7,809 nucleotides of DNA, from NCBI GenBank assembly GCA_023402355.1, contig JAEXCG010000150.1, positions 1-7,809 of the forward strand, written 5' to 3'. A model generated the notes under the pieces. That model was not told the DNA's origin, ran no database searches, and saw only the letters and a list, made by a program, of their open reading frames with translations. Position numbers and translations under genes: made by a program. Origin of the DNA: Bacillota bacterium. GTDB taxonomy: Bacteria; Bacillota; Clostridia; Christensenellales; Aristaeellaceae. This document shows positions 7,197 through 7,809 of the stretch, piece after piece; positions within the stretch are counted from its first letter, which is position 1, and each line of letters starts with the position of its first letter.

Positions 7197-7202
7197 GTGC
7201 GG

Positions 7203-7809
7203 ATGGAAAAGTTTCGGGTAGAGGGCGGGATACGGCTTACGGGCAGGACGCGCGTACACTGCGCGAAGAACGCGGTGCTTCCGATTTTGGCGGGGGCGAT
7301 TCTGGCGGACGATCCGGTGACGCTGCTGGACTGCCCCGACATCGCGGACGTGAACAACATGGTGCGCATCTTACATACGCTGGGCTGCACGGTCCGCGGC
7401 GAGGGGTCGGAGACGCTGGTGGACGCCTCGACGATTCAAAGCGACGCGATGCCGGAGGGATTATCCAAGCGCCTGCGTTCGTCTGTATTCATGATGGGCG
7501 CGCTGCTGGGCCGGCTGCGCCGCGCGGTGATCCCCTATCCGGGCGGGTGCGAGATCGGACAGCGGCCGATCGACCTGCACCTTTCCGGGCTTTCGGCGCT
7601 GGGCGTGCGCATCCGCGAGGAAGGCGGGCTGGTGCTCTGCGACGGCGAGCACATGCACGGGGGCGAGGTGCACCTGGACTACCCGAGCGTGGGCGCGACG
7701 GAAAACGTGATGATGGCGGCGGCGCGCATTCCCGGGCGCACGGTGATCCACAACGCCGCGCGCGAGCCGGAGATCGCGGACCTGCAGCGCTTTCTCAACG
7801 CCTGCGGCG
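7203..7809 (+). CDS. murA: MurA, UDP-N-acetylglucosamine 1-carboxyvinyltransferase, 3' partial
   Basis: This cytoplasmic enzyme transfers enolpyruvate from phosphoenolpyruvate to UDP-GlcNAc, the first committed step of peptidoglycan synthesis. The window holds 202 codons, roughly the N-terminal half of a usual 420-residue protein, with no stop before the edge. Seen motifs: MEKFRVEGG at the start, AKNAVLPIL (21-29) with the conserved Lys22-Asn23, PGGCEIGQRPIDLH (113-126), SVGATEN (162-168) and NAAREPEI (184-191). Cys116 matches the active-site cysteine that fosfomycin alkylates, so the enzyme is predicted sensitive; variants with Asp there are resistant. Position 20 is Cys where the family usually has Gly. 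The gene carries two TTA codons (57 and 87), a codon absent from all genes before it in the window. It begins 65 bases after ftsW, behind a candidate promoter. Bacillota often have a second MurA paralogue, so murAA versus murAB is left open. Confidence 0.95.
   Translation, partial: MEKFRVEGGIRLTGRTRVHCAKNAVLPILAGAILADDPVTLLDCPDIADVNNMVRILHTLGCTVRGEGSETLVDASTIQSDAMPEGLSKRLRSSVFMMGALLGRLRRAVIPYPGGCEIGQRPIDLHLSGLSALGVRIREEGGLVLCDGEHMHGGEVHLDYPSVGATENVMMAAARIPGRTVIHNAAREPEIADLQRFLNACG

Noticed and set aside
7180..7221. Thirteen-codon frame starting in the ftsW-murA gap and overlapping the murA start
   Set aside because: It has no ribosome binding site of its own and no recognisable leader-peptide feature, such as a run of one amino acid. 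It most likely arises by chance.
1..7809. CRISPR arrays, tRNA or rRNA genes, insertion sequences, phage genes or a new defence system
   Set aside because: No repeat-spacer pattern, clover-leaf sequence, inverted terminal repeat, transposase or integrase motif was seen. Every base outside short gaps belongs to recognisable cell-wall genes.

Overview
The window is one continuous stretch of a bacterial division and cell-wall (dcw) cluster. All genes are on the + strand, tightly packed, and no stretch over 70 bases lacks a gene. The DNA is strongly G+C-rich, with G or C in most third codon positions. The PASTA-bearing class B penicillin-binding protein, the gene order, the Gram-positive-type MurA and the strong AGGAGG-like ribosome binding sites point to a high-GC member of Bacillota, class Clostridia. 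A finer placement cannot be supported from the sequence alone.

Layout from left to right: (1) a class B PBP with two C-terminal PASTA domains, of the FtsI/SpoVD type, whose start lies outside the window; (2) murE, with the DNPR motif that predicts meso-diaminopimelate as substrate; (3) mraY; (4) a 64-base gap holding a compact intrinsic-terminator-like hairpin directly against the ribosome binding site of murD; (5) murD, with a TTG start; (6) ftsW (SpoVE/RodA type), also with a TTG start; (7) a 65-base gap with a candidate promoter; (8) the first 202 codons of murA, cut by the right edge.

Together the genes cover several steps of peptidoglycan synthesis. MurA commits UDP-GlcNAc to the pathway, MurD and MurE add D-Glu and the diamino acid, MraY loads the muropeptide on undecaprenyl phosphate to make lipid I, FtsW polymerises lipid II, and the PBP cross-links the strands at the septum or in the spore cortex. 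Two enzymes usually found inside such clusters are missing from their customary places: murF between murE and mraY, and murG after ftsW.

I see no undescribed system here. The points worth a second look are the missing murF and murG, the terminator-like hairpin before murD, the possible promoter before murA, and the near-total absence of TTA, TCA and CTA codons upstream of murA.
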